Below, in pieces: positions 10,688 through 20,713 of a stretch of 35,527 nt of DNA. Both the position numbers and the translations under genes were made by a program. The notes beneath the pieces were generated by a model. The model saw nothing but the letters and a program-made list of their open reading frames with translations. It searched no databases and had not been told where the DNA came from. The stretch is from the NCBI RefSeq assembly GCF_017888745.1, contig NZ_JAGHFM010000076.1:1-35527 (forward strand), read 5' to 3'. This stretch comes from Terrisporobacter sp. Its GTDB lineage: Bacteria > Bacillota > Clostridia > Peptostreptococcales > Peptostreptococcaceae. Numbering within the stretch: position 1 is the first letter of the stretch; the number at the start of each line of letters is the position of its first letter.

Positions 10688-11170
10688 ATAGATAAATTTA
10701 ATTTATATAAGAAATAAGGTATTGTAGGATAATCATTCTATAAAAGAAAGTAAAAAAAGAATGATTACAAATTACATATTTAAAATATAAACAGGTATAC
10801 AATTTGAATAATATATTATATAATTTAAGTAAAGTAATTAAATAGTAATTATTGGAAAATAAATTGCTTAAAAAAATAAGTCTAATCATAATAAAAGCTA
10901 ATCTAATTAAAAATCGACATAAAATTTCAAGATATTCATAAAAAATTTTACTAAATATTATAGACACTATGCATTTAATAATTGCATGAATATGCATAAG
11001 TTTGTCTAATATTGTGAAAAAATTAATTTTTTTGAATAAAAACTAATCGCTAATTTTCCATGAGTTTCGTTCATGATATATTTTTATAAATATATTGAAA
11101 TATATAAACAAGGCATCTTTTTGTTATTTCAAAAATAGGGTTAAAAAATTACAAAGAGGGGAAAAAGAAT

Positions 11171-13123
11171 ATGGAAAAAAAAGATATTAACATTCTTGAA
11201 CAAATGCAAAACATGACTGTTGATATGAACAGTAAAGTTATGCTTGAAAAGGCTGAAAAAGATGGCGTTGAAACAATGTATAAAAGAAAATTAGGCTATA
11301 AAGTACAATGTGGATTTGGTCTTCAAGGTGTATGTTGTAGAAACTGTGGAATGGGTCCTTGTAGAATAAGTCCTAAGACTCCAAGAGGACTTTGTGGTGC
11401 TGATGAACATACTATAGTTGGTAGAAATTTTGCTAGAATGTGTGCTGCAGGTACTGCTGCCCATTCAGATCATGCTAGAGATATAGCTCATACTTTAGCT
11501 TTAACTACTCCTGGTGGAGACTACCAAGTTAAAGAACCGCAAAAATTAATAGAATTTGCTAAATTTATGGATGTTGATACTGAAGGTAAAGATATATATG
11601 AATTAGCTCATGAGGTAGCAGAAGTCTGTCTAATGGAGTTTGGTAAACCATTTGGTGTATCAAAATTATTAAAGAGAGCTCCAAAAGTAAGACAAGAATT
11701 ATGGCATAAACTTGGCATAGAGCCAAGAGCAATAGATAGAGAAATAGCAACAGTAATGCACTCTACTCATGTAGGATGTACATCTGATTTAGATTCTTTA
11801 ATTCATATGGCTATGAGATGTTCTATGGCAGATGGATGGGCAGGATCTATGATAGGAACAATGCTTTCTGATGTATTATTTGGTACTCCAAAACCAGTTC
11901 ATACAGAAGCTAACTTAAATGTACTAGCAGGAAATAACGTTAATATAATTCTTCATGGACATGAACCAACATTATCTGAAATGATAGTTGCGGCTTCTGA
12001 ATTACCTGAGATGCAAGAACTAGCTAAAGAAGTAGGGGCTGATGGAATAACTCTATCAGGTATATGCTGTACAGGTAATGAGTTAACTATGAGACACGGT
12101 GTTAAAATAGCTGGTGACTTCCATCAACAAGAATTAGCTATAATAACAGGTGCTGTTGAAGCTATGATAGTTGATGTTCAATGTATATTCCCAGCATTAG
12201 CCGACTTAGCTAAACATTATCATACTAAATTTATAACTACATCTCCAAAAGCTAGAATCACTGGTTCTACATACATGGAGTTCCACGAAGATACTGCTAT
12301 GGAAGATGCTAAAACAATAGTAAGAGAAGCTATATTAAACTTCAAAAATAGAGATGAATCTAAAGTTTTAGTTCCAGATCTAAAATCAGAGGGTGTAGTT
12401 GGATATGCTGAAGAAGCTATAGTTGGTCAATTGAATAATGTTGTTAATACTCAAATAGATGAGATGGATACATTAAAACCATTAGTTGATGTTCTTGCAT
12501 CTGGTGTAATAAGAGGTGTTGTTGGTGTTGTTGGATGTAACAATGCTAAAACTCCATCTAACCATAATCACTTAACAATAATAAAAGAGTTAATAAAAAA
12601 TGATTTCTTAGTTGTTACTACAGGATGTGGTGCTTCTGCAGCTTGTAAGAATGGTTTAATGTTAAAAGAAAATGCTCCTAAATATGCAGGAAAAGGTTTA
12701 GCAACAGTTTGTGAATTAGTTGATATACCTCCAGTAATTCACTTAGGATCTTGTGTTGATAACTCTCGTATATTAAACGTATGTTCATTAGTTGCAAATG
12801 CATGTGATATGGATATAAGTGATTTACCAGTTGCAGGATGTGCTCCAGAGTGGATGTCAGAAAAAGCTGTAGCAATAGGAACTTATGTTGTTGCTTCAGG
12901 TATAGATACTTTCTTAGGTGTTATGCCTCCAGTTACAGGTTCTTCTAGAGCTGTTGAATTATTATGTGGTGGATTAAAAGATCAAGTAGGAGCTTGCTTC
13001 TTTGTTAACGAAGATCCAGTAGAGTTAGCTAAGATGATAATGGATGATATAGAATCTAAACGTCCACATTTCGAAGAATTATATCAAGAAAAAGTTTTAA
13101 ATAAACGTTTAGCAGAAGCTTAA
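11171..13123 (+). CDS. cooS: Anaerobic carbon monoxide dehydrogenase catalytic subunit
   Basis: 650-aa ORF; CGFGLQGVCCRNCGMGPCRI Fe-S cluster motif, HSDHARDIAH, GVVGCNN, GCGASAACKNG, LGSCVDNSRI. SD gagggg. Confidence 0.97.
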   Translation: MEKKDINILEQMQNMTVDMNSKVMLEKAEKDGVETMYKRKLGYKVQCGFGLQGVCCRNCGMGPCRISPKTPRGLCGADEHTIVGRNFARMCAAGTAAHSDHARDIAHTLALTTPGGDYQVKEPQKLIEFAKFMDVDTEGKDIYELAHEVAEVCLMEFGKPFGVSKLLKRAPKVRQELWHKLGIEPRAIDREIATVMHSTHVGCTSDLDSLIHMAMRCSMADGWAGSMIGTMLSDVLFGTPKPVHTEANLNVLAGNNVNIILHGHEPTLSEMIVAASELPEMQELAKEVGADGITLSGICCTGNELTMRHGVKIAGDFHQQELAIITGAVEAMIVDVQCIFPALADLAKHYHTKFITTSPKARITGSTYMEFHEDTAMEDAKTIVREAILNFKNRDESKVLVPDLKSEGVVGYAEEAIVGQLNNVVNTQIDEMDTLKPLVDVLASGVIRGVVGVVGCNNAKTPSNHNHLTIIKELIKNDFLVVTTGCGASAACKNGLMLKENAPKYAGKGLATVCELVDIPPVIHLGSCVDNSRILNVCSLVANACDMDISDLPVAGCAPEWMSEKAVAIGTYVVASGIDTFLGVMPPVTGSSRAVELLCGGLKDQVGACFFVNEDPVELAKMIMDDIESKRPHFEELYQEKVLNKRLAEA

Positions 13124-13162
13124 AAATAAGTATTTTTAAATAAAATAATTTTAATAATTAGA

Positions 13163-13201
13163 AGTTAGTCTATTATTAATAATTATAATAATAGACTAAC
13201 T
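13163..13201. repeat. 15-bp perfect inverted repeat in the cooS-cooC gap
   Basis: AGTTAGTCTATTATT (13163-13177), 9-nt loop, AATAATAGACTAACT (13187-13201); not followed by a T-tract. Confidence 0.9.
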
Positions 13202-13286
13202 ATGGATATATATTAGAAAAGTAAGAAAAGTTCATTTTTTAGTTACTTTAAAGACGATAGATTAAAGACGGGAGATGAGTGGGAAA

Positions 13287-14072
13287 ATGAAAATTGCTAT
13301 AACAGGAAAAGGTGGAGTAGGAAAAACAACTTTTGCTTCAATGATTTCAAGAATATTCGCAGATGAAGGATTTAGAGTAGTAGCTGTAGATGCAGATCCA
13401 GATGCTAATTTAGGGTTAGCATTAGGTTTTCCTAAGGATGTTTATGAATCAATTGTACCAATATCAGAAATGAAGAAATTAGTATCAGAAAGAACTGCTA
13501 CTAGTGAAGGTACATTTAATAAAATGTTTAAACTAAATCCAAAGGTGGATGATATTCCAGAAAAATATTGCAAAGAACATAATGGTGTAGGACTACTTAC
13601 GCTAGGTACAGTTGATACAGGTGGTTCAGGATGTGTTTGTCCAGAACATGTATTGTTAAAAAGATTATGTTCACATCTGATATTACAAAACAACGATGTT
13701 GTTGTAATGGATATGGAAGCTGGAATAGAGCATTTAGGAAGAGGTACTGCTCAAGGTGTAGATGCATTTATAGTAGTAGTAGAGCCAGGAGAAAGAAGCT
13801 TACAAACTTATAGAAAAGTTAAAAAGCTAGGTAGTGATATTGGTGTAAAAAAAGTATACGTTGTTGGAAATAAAATGAGGGATGATAATGATATTGAGTT
13901 TATAAAAAGTAATCTTGAAGATGGTGAAGCTTTAGGATTCATTCATTATAATCAACAAGTAATTGATTCTGATAGATCCAATCAATCTCCTTACGATATA
14001 AGTGAAGCAACTAGAAAAGAAATAAAAGATATTAAAGAAAGACTAGTTGAGATTAAAAAGCATAACAGTTAA
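13287..14072 (+). CDS. cooC: CooC-type nickel-insertion ATPase (CODH accessory)
   Basis: P-loop MKIAITGKGGVGKTTFASM, AVDADPDANLGLALG, CVCPEH, MDMEAGIEHLGRGT. The ORF track starts at 13275; the ATG at 13287 is the start typical of the family. Confidence 0.93.
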   Translation: MKIAITGKGGVGKTTFASMISRIFADEGFRVVAVDADPDANLGLALGFPKDVYESIVPISEMKKLVSERTATSEGTFNKMFKLNPKVDDIPEKYCKEHNGVGLLTLGTVDTGGSGCVCPEHVLLKRLCSHLILQNNDVVVMDMEAGIEHLGRGTAQGVDAFIVVVEPGERSLQTYRKVKKLGSDIGVKKVYVVGNKMRDDNDIEFIKSNLEDGEALGFIHYNQQVIDSDRSNQSPYDISEATRKEIKDIKERLVEIKKHNS

Positions 14073-14137
14073 TTAACTTTTATAAAAGATATAAACATTT
14101 AAATAGTGTTTAAATAAAAACTGTGGGAGGAATAGTT

Positions 14138-15811
14138 ATGGGATTCAAATCAGATATTGAGATTGCTCAAGAGGCAAAACCTCAAGATATTAGAGAGATA
14201 GGTAAAAAGTTAGGATTAACAGAAGATGATTTAGAGTTATATGGAAAATATAAAGCTAAAGTTGATTACAATTTACTTAAAAAAGATACTGGTAAAAAAG
14301 CTAAGTTAATTTTAACTACAGCTATCAACCCAACTCCAGCTGGAGAAGGTAAAACTACAACTACTATAGGTGTAGCTGATGGTTTACAAAAATTAGGTAA
14401 AAATGTTCTTGTTGCATTAAGAGAACCTTCTTTAGGTCCAGTATTTGGTATAAAAGGTGGAGCAGCAGGTGGTGGATATGCTCAAGTTGTTCCAATGGAA
14501 GATATAAACTTACATTTCACAGGTGATTTCCATGCTATAGGTGCTGCAAATAACTTATTAGCTGCAATGATAGACAATCATATTCATCAAGGTAATGATC
14601 TTGGAATAGATATTAGAACTATAACTTGGAGAAGATGCGTTGACATGAATGATAGACAATTAAGAAACGTAGTTGATGGACTAGGTGCAAGAGCTGATGG
14701 TGTTGTAAGGGAAGATGGATTTGATATAACAGTTGCTTCAGAAGTTATGGCTGCTTTTTGTTTAGCAAGTGATATTGTTGACTTAAAAGCTAGATTAGGA
14801 AGAATCGTTATTGGTTACAACTATGAAGGTAAACCAGTTACAGCTGAACAATTAAAAGCTAATGGTGCAATGGCTGCTCTATTAAAAGATGCTCTGAAAC
14901 CAAACCTAGTACAAACATTAGAAGGAACACCGGCATTTGTTCATGGTGGACCATTCGCAAATATAGCTCATGGATGTAACTCTGTTATAGCTACAAGAAT
15001 GGCAATGCATTTTGCAGACTATGTAGTAACTGAGGGAGGATTTGGTGCTGATCTTGGTGCTGAAAAATTCTTAGATATAAAATGTAGAATGGCTAACTTA
15101 AAACCAGATGCAGTTATAATAGTAGCTACAGTTAGAGCTCTTAAATATAACGGTGGAGTTCCAAAAGATCAATTAAATGAAGAAAATCTAGTAGCACTAG
15201 AAGCAGGTATTCCAAACCTATTAAAACATGTTGAAAATATAACTCAAGTTTATAAATTACCAGCAGTAGTTGCTATAAATGAATTCCCAACTGATACTCA
15301 AGCGGAAGTTGAATTAGTTAAAACTAAGTGTAAAGAATTAGGTGTTAATGTTGCTTTATCTCAAGTATGGGCTAAAGGTGGAGAAGGTGGAGTAGAACTT
15401 GCTGAAGAAGTATTAAGACTTTGCGAGCAAGAAAATGACTTCCAATTCTGTTATGAAGATGATTTAACATTAGCTGAAAAAATAGAAGCAATATCTACTA
15501 AGATATATGGAGCTGATGGTGTAGAATTTACTCCACAAGCAAAAAAAGAATTAGATAGATTAGAAAGTTTAGGATTTGGAAATATGCCAGTATGTATGGC
15601 TAAGACTCAATATTCTTTAACTGATGATTTAACTAAATTAGGTAGACCAACAGGGTTTAAAATTACAGTAAGACAAGTAACAGTTTCTGCTGGTGCAGGA
15701 TTTGTTGTTGCACTTACTGGCCAAATAATGAAGATGCCAGGTCTTCCAAAACGTCCAGCTGCTGAAAGAATAGATGTTGATGAAAATGGAGTAATTTCAG
15801 GATTATTCTAG
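14138..15811 (+). CDS. fhs: Formate-tetrahydrofolate ligase
   Basis: [57 protein letters not shown] 14138 follows gggagg; the track start at 14123 is a GTG within the SD region. Confidence 0.97.
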   Translation: MGFKSDIEIAQEAKPQDIREIGKKLGLTEDDLELYGKYKAKVDYNLLKKDTGKKAKLILTTAINPTPAGEGKTTTTIGVADGLQKLGKNVLVALREPSLGPVFGIKGGAAGGGYAQVVPMEDINLHFTGDFHAIGAANNLLAAMIDNHIHQGNDLGIDIRTITWRRCVDMNDRQLRNVVDGLGARADGVVREDGFDITVASEVMAAFCLASDIVDLKARLGRIVIGYNYEGKPVTAEQLKANGAMAALLKDALKPNLVQTLEGTPAFVHGGPFANIAHGCNSVIATRMAMHFADYVVTEGGFGADLGAEKFLDIKCRMANLKPDAVIIVATVRALKYNGGVPKDQLNEENLVALEAGIPNLLKHVENITQVYKLPAVVAINEFPTDTQAEVELVKTKCKELGVNVALSQVWAKGGEGGVELAEEVLRLCEQENDFQFCYEDDLTLAEKIEAISTKIYGADGVEFTPQAKKELDRLESLGFGNMPVCMAKTQYSLTDDLTKLGRPTGFKITVRQVTVSAGAGFVVALTGQIMKMPGLPKRPAAERIDVDENGVISGLF

Positions 15812-15852
15812 GATTATAAATAAAAATAATTATAAGCAATATATACAATGAA

Positions 15853-15881
15853 GTAGTACACAATTTTTAATTGTGTACTAC
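15853..15881. repeat. 12-bp perfect inverted repeat in the fhs-fchA gap
   Basis: GTAGTACACAAT-TTTTA-ATTGTGTACTAC; no T-tract follows. Confidence 0.9.
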
Positions 15882-15922
15882 CTTCGAATTAACCTTGAAT
15901 AATTTAAGGAGGCATTAATTAG

Positions 15923-16555
15923 ATGGAAAAAATAGCAGAAAAAAGTTGTATTGATTTTATAGAAGTATTAGCTTCTAAAGCTGCTGTACCAGGAGGTGGA
16001 GGAGCTGCTGCATTAGCAGGTGCAATAGGGATGGCATTAGGTAGTATGGTTTGTAACTTAACTACAGGAAAGAAAAAATATGCACAATACGAAGAAGCTA
16101 TACAAGAAATTCTAGTTAAAGCAGCAAAATTACAGGAAGAACTATTATCTATGATTGATAAAGATGCAGAAGGATTTTATCCGTTATCAAAAGCTTACGG
16201 GCTTCCTACATCTACAGAAGAAGAAAAACAATATAAGGCTGAAACTATGGAAAAATGTTTAAAAGTTGCATGTGAAGTTCCTATGAATATAGTAAGATTA
16301 TGTTTCGATTCAATAAAATTACATGAAGAATTAGTTGATAAAGGATCAAAACTAGCTATAAGTGATGTTGGATGTGGTGTTCAATGTTTAAGAGCAGCGA
16401 TTTTATCTGGTCAATTAAATGTAATAATAAATGTAAACTCTATGAAAGATAGAGAATATGCAGAACAAATAGAAAAAGAATGTAATGAATTAGTTCAAGA
16501 TGGTGTTAAAATTTGCGATGAAGTATACCAAAAAGTATTGGTTGCTTTAGGATAA
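15923..16555 (+). CDS. fchA: Methenyltetrahydrofolate cyclohydrolase / formimidoyl-THF cyclodeaminase family
   Basis: 210-aa ORF; VPGGGGAAALAGAIGMALGSMVCNLT and ISDVGCGVQCLRAA motifs; position between fhs and folD. Confidence 0.94.
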   Translation: MEKIAEKSCIDFIEVLASKAAVPGGGGAAALAGAIGMALGSMVCNLTTGKKKYAQYEEAIQEILVKAAKLQEELLSMIDKDAEGFYPLSKAYGLPTSTEEEKQYKAETMEKCLKVACEVPMNIVRLCFDSIKLHEELVDKGSKLAISDVGCGVQCLRAAILSGQLNVIINVNSMKDREYAEQIEKECNELVQDGVKICDEVYQKVLVALG

Positions 16556-16723
16556 TAAGAATATTGAAAATAATTTATTTTAAAAATATACTATAAGATT
16601 TACGATTATAATATATTTTTATACAAAATAATTTATATAATAACGATGAAAATTAGATAAGTATATAATTATATAAAAGACTATACGTAAAATAATCTTT
16701 TGTGTGTGGGAGGCGAATAAATA

Positions 16724-17581
16724 GTGGGTGAAATAATAAAAGGTAAACCAGTAGGCGATGCAATAAGTGAAGTTCTTAAAGGTGAATGCGAAGAATTAGT
16801 TAAAGATGGTATTCAACCTAAATTAGCTATTTTAAGAGTAGGTGCTAAAGCTAATGACTTATCTTATGAAAAAGGTGCTCTTAAAAAATGTGAAGCTATA
16901 GGAATTCAAACAGAAGTTACTGAGCTACCAGATGGTACAACTCAAGAACAATATATAGAAACATTACAAAAATTAAATGATGATTCTTCAGTACATGGTA
17001 TATTAACTTTTAGACCATTACCAGAAGGAATAGATGAAGAAGTAATCAAAAATATTATAGCACCTGAAAAAGATGTAGACTGCTTTAGTCCAATGAATAC
17101 TGCAAAGCTTATGGAAGGAGATAAAACTGGATTCCCTCCATGTACTCCTACAGCAGTAGTTGAAATATTAAAATACTATAATGTTCCTTTAAAAGGAGCA
17201 AATGTAGTTGTATTAGGTAGATCAATGGTTGTTGGTAAGCCAGTATCAATGTTATTACTTGGTGAAAATGCTACTGTTACAATTTGTCACTCAAAAACTA
17301 AAGATTTACCAAAGGTATGTGCGGATGCTGATGTATTAGTAGCTGGTGTTGGTAGAGCTAGAATGGTTACATCTGACTACATAAAAGAAGGGGCTGTAGT
17401 TATAGATGTTGGTATTAATGCAAAGCCAGAAGGCGGAGGAATTTGTGGAGATGTTGATACAGATGATGTTGTTGGAAAAGCATCAATGGTTACTCCAGTT
17501 CCAGCAGGTGTTGGTTCAGTTACAACATCTATACTTGCTAAACATGTAATTAAAGCATGTAAACAACAAAATAATAAATAA
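16724..17581 (+). CDS. folD: Bifunctional methylene-THF dehydrogenase / methenyl-THF cyclohydrolase
   Basis: 285-aa ORF, GTG start after gggagg; FolD motifs DGILTFRPLP, PPCTPTAVVEIL, VVVLGRSMVVGKPVSMLLL, VIDVGIN. Confidence 0.95.
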   Translation: MGEIIKGKPVGDAISEVLKGECEELVKDGIQPKLAILRVGAKANDLSYEKGALKKCEAIGIQTEVTELPDGTTQEQYIETLQKLNDDSSVHGILTFRPLPEGIDEEVIKNIIAPEKDVDCFSPMNTAKLMEGDKTGFPPCTPTAVVEILKYYNVPLKGANVVVLGRSMVVGKPVSMLLLGENATVTICHSKTKDLPKVCADADVLVAGVGRARMVTSDYIKEGAVVIDVGINAKPEGGGICGDVDTDDVVGKASMVTPVPAGVGSVTTSILAKHVIKACKQQNNK

Positions 17582-17643
17582 TCAGGGGTAGGATACTTAG
17601 ATTATGTATATAAGATAGTTAAAACTTTGGGGGGAAAATAACT

Positions 17644-18318
17644 ATGGTAATATCTGATAGAAAACCAATGGAAGAAATACTAGGCTTTTTAAAAGATGCT
17701 AAAAAAGTTATATTAGTAGGATGTAATCAATGTGCTGCTGCTAGTAAAACTGGTGGAGAACCTGAAATTCAAGAAATGAAAGATTTATTGGAAGCAGAAG
17801 GTAAAGAAGTATTAGGATATTTACTTCCAGATACAGCTTGTAACTTATTATTAGGTAAAAAAGAAATGAAATCTCTAAAAAGTGAGTTGAAAGAAGCTGA
17901 TGCAATATTATCATTAGCTTGCGGAGATGGAACTCAAACTATTGTTAAAAATATTAAAAAACAAAATATTCCTGTTTATCCAGCAAATAATACTTTATTT
18001 ATAGGTGAGGTAGAGAGAGTTGGCCAATTCGAAGAAGCTTGCAAGGCATGTGGAGAATGTGAACTTGGATGGACTGGGGGAATTTGTCCAGTTACTATGT
18101 GTGCTAAAGGCTTAATCAATGGTGCATGTGGTGGAGCAAAAAATGGAAAATGTGAAGTTAGCCCAGATAATGATTGCGCATGGGTAATGATTTATGAAAG
18201 ACTTAAAAGCTTAGGTCAACTAGATAATTTAATGGAGGTTAGAGCTCCAAAAGATTATTCTAAACAACTTAATCCAAGAAGACATAATGCAAATAAAAAA
18301 GCAGAGGCAGAAGCTTAA
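17644..18318 (+). CDS. metV: Methylene-THF reductase-associated Fe-S protein MetV (MTHFR_C)
   Basis: 224-aa Cys-rich ORF (CNQCAAASKTGG, CKACGECELGWTGGICPVTMCAKGLINGACGGAKNGKCE) directly upstream of metF. Confidence 0.9.
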   Translation: MVISDRKPMEEILGFLKDAKKVILVGCNQCAAASKTGGEPEIQEMKDLLEAEGKEVLGYLLPDTACNLLLGKKEMKSLKSELKEADAILSLACGDGTQTIVKNIKKQNIPVYPANNTLFIGEVERVGQFEEACKACGECELGWTGGICPVTMCAKGLINGACGGAKNGKCEVSPDNDCAWVMIYERLKSLGQLDNLMEVRAPKDYSKQLNPRRHNANKKAEAEA

Positions 18319-18351
18319 GAAGTAATAAGTTAATAAAGGGGGATTATTTTC

Positions 18352-19233
18352 ATGAGTAAGTTACAAGAAGCATTGGAAAGAGGAGAATTTGCCGTAACTG
18401 CAGAGATGGCACCACCAAAAGGTACAGATCTTTCTCATTTGCTAGAATGTGCAAAATTATGTGTAGGAAGGGTACATGCTGCAAACGTAACAGATTTCCA
18501 ATCAGCTGTAATGAGAGCTACTTCTCTGGCAACATGTAAGTTATTAAAGGATATCGGATTAGAACCAGTAATACAAATGACTGGTAGAGACAGAAATAGA
18601 ATTGCTATAGAAGGTGAAATGCTTTCTGCGGGAGTGTTCGGTATAGAAAACTTATTAGCATTAACAGGTGACCACACTAGTGTAGGTGACCATCCACAAG
18701 CTAAGCCAGTATTTGATTTAGATTCTGTAAGTATACTAAAAACAGCTTCTACATTAAATAGTGGAGTAGATAGTGTAGGATTAGAATTAAAAGGAAATAC
18801 TAATTTCTTCTTAGGAGCTTGTGTTACACCTGAATACGATCCTATAGAAGTGCAATTACTAAAAATGCAAAAGAAAATAAATGCTGGAGCTAAGTTCTTC
18901 CAAACTCAAGCAGTTTATGATATAGATCATATGAGAAAATTTAGAGAACTTACTAAAGATATGGATTGTAAAATTTTAGCTGGTATAGTTCCTCTAAAAT
19001 CACCAGGAATGGCTAAATTTATGACAGCTAATGTACCAGGTATATTTGTTCCTGATGAGCAAATAGAAAGATTAAAAGCAGCTGGTAAAGGAAATTATGT
19101 ACAAGAAGGTATTAAGATGGCTGGAGAGTTTATAAGACAATTAAAAGAAGAAAACCTATGTGATGGTGTACATATAATGGCAATCGGGGCTGAAGAGAAT
19201 GTTCCAAAAATATTAGATGAAGCAGGTTTATAA
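18352..19233 (+). CDS. metF: Methylenetetrahydrofolate reductase
   Basis: 293-aa ORF; VTAEMAPPKGTDLSH, NVTDFQSAVMR, LLALTGDH, AKFFQTQAVYD, ILAGIVPLKS. Confidence 0.95.
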   Translation: MSKLQEALERGEFAVTAEMAPPKGTDLSHLLECAKLCVGRVHAANVTDFQSAVMRATSLATCKLLKDIGLEPVIQMTGRDRNRIAIEGEMLSAGVFGIENLLALTGDHTSVGDHPQAKPVFDLDSVSILKTASTLNSGVDSVGLELKGNTNFFLGACVTPEYDPIEVQLLKMQKKINAGAKFFQTQAVYDIDHMRKFRELTKDMDCKILAGIVPLKSPGMAKFMTANVPGIFVPDEQIERLKAAGKGNYVQEGIKMAGEFIRQLKEENLCDGVHIMAIGAEENVPKILDEAGL

Positions 19234-19261
19234 AATTTGAAATAAAATTGGGGGATTGAAC

Positions 19262-20653
19262 ATGAAAGTTGCAGTAATTGGTGGAGGACCAGGAGGATAT
19301 GTAGCAGCTTTAAAGGCAGCTATGCTTGGTGCAGAAGTTACAGTAATTGAAAAGAATAAAGTAGGTGGAACTTGCTTAAATGTAGGTTGTATACCAACTA
19401 AAGCTTTATTAGCTTCAAGTGATGTACTAAGAACTGTAAAAGAAGCTAAATCTTTTGGAATCGATGTTGAAGGGGATATTAAGCCAGATTTTCAAGCTAT
19501 AATCGCAAGAAAACAAAAAGTAACAGATGAATTAGTGGCAGGTATAGAATTCCTTTTTGATAAAAGGGGAGTTAAAAAAATAAATGGATTTGGAAAATTA
19601 ATAGATAAAAATACTATAGAAGTTACTAAAGAAGATGGAAGTGTAGAAGAAGTTAAAGCAGATAAAATAATATTGGCCAATGGATCTATACCTACTGTAT
19701 TCCCATTCATGCCATACAATGGTAAAAATGTAATTACTTCTGATGAAGTATTAAGTTTAGAAAAATTACCAGAATCTATGGTAATCATAGGTGGTGGAGT
19801 AATAGGTTCTGAAATAGGTCAATTCTATTCTACATTAGGAACTAAAGTAACGATAGTGGAAGTTCTTCCACAAATCCTAGGAAGAATGGATTCTGATGGA
19901 GCAAAAGCTCTAGCAAGACAATTCAAAAAAGACAAAATAAAAGTTATGTGTAACGTTGCAACTGATAGCTTTGAAGTTAGTGAAGATAAAGTTAAGCTTA
20001 ACTTAAATAATGGAAAATCTATAGAGGCAGAAATAGTACTACTATGTACAGGAAGAAAGCCTAATTTAGCTAACTCTGGTGTGGCTGAAGCTGGAGTTAA
20101 GATGACTGATAGAGGATTCATAGAAGTAAATGAATATATGGAAACTAATTTAGAAGGTGTTTATGCTATAGGAGATATTATACCAGGAGCAATGCTTGCA
20201 CACGTTGCATCAGCAGAAGGTATGGTAGCAGCAGAAAATGCAGTAAAAGGAAATAGTGAAACAGTTAATTATAAATCAATACCAAGTTGTGTTTATACAG
20301 AGCCTGAAGTAGCAGGTGTTGGTAAAACAGAAGATGAATTAAAAGCTGAAGGCGTAGAGTACAAAGTTGGTAGATTTGATTTTAGAGGTCTAGGAAAAGC
20401 TAAGGCAATAGGAAAAATACAAGGATTTATCAAGGTTTTAGTTGATAAAGATGATGTTATAATAGGAGCTACTTTGGTGGGGCCTCATTGTACAGATTTA
20501 TTAACTGAATTATCTTTAGCAGTAGGGTTAGGATTAAAAGCCAAAGATGTAGGTAGAGTAATACATGCACATCCTAGTTTATCAGAAGGTATTATGGAAG
20601 CATTACATGATGTACATGATGAATGCGTTCATTCAGTACCATCATCTTTATAA
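19262..20653 (+). CDS. lpdA: Dihydrolipoyl dehydrogenase
   Basis: VAVIGGGPGGYVAALKAA, GGTCLNVGCIPTKALL redox motif, VIIGGGVIGSEIG, HAHPSLSEGIMEA. ATG 19262 follows GGGGGattgaac. Confidence 0.95.
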   Translation: MKVAVIGGGPGGYVAALKAAMLGAEVTVIEKNKVGGTCLNVGCIPTKALLASSDVLRTVKEAKSFGIDVEGDIKPDFQAIIARKQKVTDELVAGIEFLFDKRGVKKINGFGKLIDKNTIEVTKEDGSVEEVKADKIILANGSIPTVFPFMPYNGKNVITSDEVLSLEKLPESMVIIGGGVIGSEIGQFYSTLGTKVTIVEVLPQILGRMDSDGAKALARQFKKDKIKVMCNVATDSFEVSEDKVKLNLNNGKSIEAEIVLLCTGRKPNLANSGVAEAGVKMTDRGFIEVNEYMETNLEGVYAIGDIIPGAMLAHVASAEGMVAAENAVKGNSETVNYKSIPSCVYTEPEVAGVGKTEDELKAEGVEYKVGRFDFRGLGKAKAIGKIQGFIKVLVDKDDVIIGATLVGPHCTDLLTELSLAVGLGLKAKDVGRVIHAHPSLSEGIMEALHDVHDECVHSVPSSL

Positions 20654-20657
20654 GCTA

Positions 20658-20686
20658 AAACAGAGGAAAAATCTAAAGCTCTGTTT
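20658..20686. repeat. 8-bp inverted repeat in the lpdA-cooC2 gap
   Basis: AAACAGAG-N13-CTCTGTTT; no T-tract follows. Confidence 0.75.
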
Positions 20687-20713
20687 AGGCAAATTTTAAG
20701 GGGGAAGTCTTAA

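Noticed and set aside
10698-10997. 99-aa minus-strand ORF in the pre-cooS gap
   Set aside because: Low-complexity Ile/Leu/Tyr/Phe composition typical of random AT-rich DNA; no convincing RBS or family.
11565-12875. Minus-strand ORFs inside cooS
   Set aside because: Shadow ORFs opposite a highly conserved gene.
13442-13813. ORFs overlapping cooC on either strand
   Set aside because: Overlap a recognised P-loop ATPase in other frames; no own RBS.
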